64,000 bases of DNA, taken from JAFDZV01 sp966128725 (GTDB taxonomy: Bacteria; Bacteroidota; Ignavibacteria; OLB7). The position numbers and the translations under genes were made by a program. Positions 62,693 through 64,000 of this stretch are shown here, piece by piece. Position 1 is the first letter of the stretch. Every line of letters begins with the position of its first letter. The notes under the pieces are model-generated. The model had not been told where the DNA came from. It was given only the letters and a program-made list of their open reading frames with translations, and made no database searches. Location of the stretch: assembly GCA_966128725.1 (NCBI GenBank), contig CBHYLN010000004.1, positions 1-64,000 of the forward strand. The letters run 5' to 3'.

Positions 62693-62823
62693 CGAATTTG
62701 GTCCCGGCGAAGGGTCGCTCCAGCATGATTTCGTCCCTCCGGCCGACGGCTGCGGGAAGAATCCTCGTTTTTTGCCCAAAAACGGAGAAGCCTGTCACCC
62801 CAAATCTTTAATACGGGCGTTTC

Positions 62824-62850
62824 TTGCTTCACGGGCGGCTTTTGTATATT
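62824..62850 (+). promoter_or_regulatory. candidate promoter of the Hc1-like gene
   Basis: TTGCTT (62824-62829) and TATATT (62845-62850) are 15 bases apart, which is short; the -10 is extended by TTTTG. TATATTG also partly fits TAnnTTTG. The predicted leader is about 95 bases. A T-rich stretch at 62767-62776 before it may mark the end of uvrA transcription. Confidence 0.35.
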
Positions 62851-62949
62851 GAGCCACGTTTTTCCCCAAATTTTCATGCCATGCGGGGGTCGTGAGCCTC
62901 ACTCTCCAGGATCACCGCATCACGAGTCACAAATTCGGGAGACCTGATC

Positions 62950-63141
62950 ATGGACCGGTTCAATCAACTGAAGAGCCTGGTTGAAGGTTTCGAAAAGGAC
63001 TTCGAGAAGTTCTACGTGAAACATAACAAAGCCGCCGGCGTCCGTGTCCGCAAGCACATGCAGGAGCTTCGTTCGCTTGCGCAGGACATTCGCGTCGAGG
63101 TGCAGACGCTGAAGAGGGACGACGACGAAGGCGGCGAGTAG
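62950..63141 (+). CDS. Hc1-like histone H1 family protein
   Basis: This 63-residue cytoplasmic protein is a small helical polypeptide: MDRFNQLKSLVEGFEKDFEK, then FYVKHNKAAGVRVRKHMQEL and RSLAQDIRVEVQTLKR, ending in an acidic DDDEGGE. The pattern matches the short Hc1/histone H1-like family found in Bacteroidetes and Chlamydiae, though it has an acidic end where those may be basic. Such proteins compact or organise DNA. GGGAG lies eight bases before the ATG. It is a separate transcription unit between uvrA and the last gene. Confidence 0.87.
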   Translation: MDRFNQLKSLVEGFEKDFEKFYVKHNKAAGVRVRKHMQELRSLAQDIRVEVQTLKRDDDEGGE

Positions 63142-63285
63142 AACCCATCACATATATGCCCAGCGTGTCGTGCCAACCGAGCAGGACAAGCGCGGAGCGA
63201 CAACGCGGCCTATACGCGGTAGCTTCTAGTTTCGCATCCTTTCCGAAAGGCGGGTGTTGCGAAATCCGTGGAATACCTTCCGATC

Positions 63286-63335
63286 GGGCGATTGAGCGTG
63301 CATCGATTCCTTGTGATCGGCATGCTCAACCGCCC
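63286..63335 (+). other. imperfect hairpin upstream of the last gene
   Basis: GGGCG-A-TTGAGC-G-TGC (63286-63301) can pair with GCA-T-GCTCAA-C-CGCCC (63319-63335) with one mismatch and one G-T pair. It ends 35 bases before the start codon at 63371 and could affect translation. Its significance is not known. Confidence 0.3.
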
Positions 63336-63370
63336 GAGTTCTTTCTGATCCCGCAATGCAGGTTCATGCC

Positions 63371-64000
63371 ATGCCGCGCACGCGCTTTGATCGGCACAAT
63401 CCGCACGCATCGTTCACCGAGGGGCGCGGGATATCGGCCGCCGCCGCAATGCTGGTCCTGGCCGCGATTCTGGGCATGCAGGGCTGTGGCGCCGACAAGG
63501 AGCCACCGCGCGAACCCGGCCCGGATACGATCGCGGTAACCAGAAGCGACGGCGGGACCTACTCCTATCAAGCCGCGCCCGGCAACAGGCTGGACACGCT
63601 GATCCGCCTTCCGCTGCCCAACGGCGACACGGCCCTGATCGTGATGACCATGCGGAACGACAGCACCGCCCCCGCCTCCGCGCGGGCCGACAGGCTGCAC
63701 GCCCTGACACGCGAGGCCGGCACGGGAGCCAATATCCCCGAAGCCGGCGGTTATGCCGAGACCTATACGGACTCGATGCAGTGGTGTACCGCCTACGACG
63801 TTCGCGACGTGACCGGCGATCGTTTCCCTGAACTGGTGCTGAGCCTGGACGCAGGAGGCAACGACGATATCGCAACGCATGGAATGGCGATATACGGCCT
63901 GCAAAAGGGTCGATTCGGACAGATCTTCCGCGCGGATCACGGCGCACCGGCATTCATGCCGATGCCGCCGGCAGGGCAGAACGCCCTGGCAATCCACAAT
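63371..64000 (+). CDS. lipoprotein of unknown function, partial at the window edge
   Basis: The reading frame runs from the ATG at 63371 to the end of the window without a stop (210 codons). After a polar N-terminus, AAAAMLVLAAILGMQGC gives a lipobox. The mature part has strand-rich phrases and a motif like an FG-GAP or EF-hand loop, DVTGDRFPELVLSLD, often seen in surface beta-propeller proteins. SMQWCTAYDVRDVTGDR precedes it. Codon usage and GC content match the neighbours. I recognise no family. A second ATG at 63366 is out of frame. Confidence 0.75.
   Translation, partial: MPRTRFDRHNPHASFTEGRGISAAAAMLVLAAILGMQGCGADKEPPREPGPDTIAVTRSDGGTYSYQAAPGNRLDTLIRLPLPNGDTALIVMTMRNDSTAPASARADRLHALTREAGTGANIPEAGGYAETYTDSMQWCTAYDVRDVTGDRFPELVLSLDAGGNDDIATHGMAIYGLQKGRFGQIFRADHGAPAFMPMPPAGQNALAIHN

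Noticed and set aside
63210..63997. Minus-strand genes at the window end
   Set aside because: The plus-strand frame from 63371 has a start, a lipobox and normal codon use and continues past the edge, so the opposite frames are shadows.

Overview
The window reads as ordinary chromosome from a GC-rich, free-living, aerobic Gram-negative bacterium of the Bacteroidota/Chlorobiota neighbourhood. I infer this from four things: a short primary sigma factor of the Bacteroidetes/Chlorobi kind, a complete alternative complex III operon fused to a caa3-type oxidase operon, a small Hc1-type histone-like protein, and OmpA proteins with thrombospondin type 3 calcium repeats. An outer membrane is shown by TamB, split HldE heptose enzymes, RlpA and OmpA. 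No tRNA, rRNA, CRISPR array, insertion sequence, prophage or replication origin is visible. Genus-level placement (for example a Kapabacteria-like lineage) would be a guess.

Layout. 1-4.1 kb: a 25-bp tandem repeat array, a four-helix membrane protein, a DUF6483 protein, a TPR protein and a saccharopine-dehydrogenase-like oxidoreductase. 4.2-12 kb: RNase R, a DUF4286 protein, a large GAF-GAF protein with a broken GGDEF motif, and two exported DUF6263-like proteins. 12-18 kb: ndk, a rhodanese, sucD, penicillin-binding protein 2 and purA. 18-21.8 kb: a secD-secF-STAS transcription unit. 21.8-28.4 kb: an iodotyrosine-deiodinase-like nitroreductase, pyruvate kinase, two OmpA/TSP3 proteins and tmk. 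28.5-33.4 kb: a lipoprotein, a PIN-domain toxin-antitoxin-like pair, the primary sigma factor and the split hldE genes, followed by tamB (33.4-38.5 kb). 38.7-41 kb: a GNAT-like acyltransferase and RlpA. 41.5-54.7 kb: a single 13-kb respiratory operon on the minus strand. 55-64 kb: an EF-G paralogue, a cupredoxin-like lipoprotein, a DUF4397 lipoprotein, uvrA, the Hc1-like protein and the start of one more lipoprotein.

The functional core is the operon actABCDEF-actX-sco-coxBACD. Alternative complex III oxidises quinol and passes electrons through its cytochromes to the cytochrome c domain fused to oxidase subunit II, and then to an A2-type haem-copper oxidase. The Sco protein would load copper. 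The operon has a readable promoter with a 16-bp dyad inside it and ends in an intrinsic terminator. TCA-cycle and nucleotide genes (sucD, pyk, ndk, purA, tmk) and envelope genes make up most of the rest.

Two themes run through the window. First, several universal proteins carry low-complexity additions rich in Ala, Lys, Pro, Asp or Ser: SecD, SucD, RNase R, ActB, CoxB, ActX and UvrA. Second, start codons are often GTG (once TTG) behind good Shine-Dalgarno sequences, and promoters can be read as TTG-N17/18-TATWTT or as TAnnTTTG boxes. I did not find a clearly new defence or biosynthetic system. The best candidates for follow-up are the operator-like dyad in the act promoter, the EF-G paralogue with an altered G domain and long leader, the copper-ligand-less cupredoxin with direct repeats in its promoter, the SecD KADSTK repeat, and the signal peptide built from a minisatellite.
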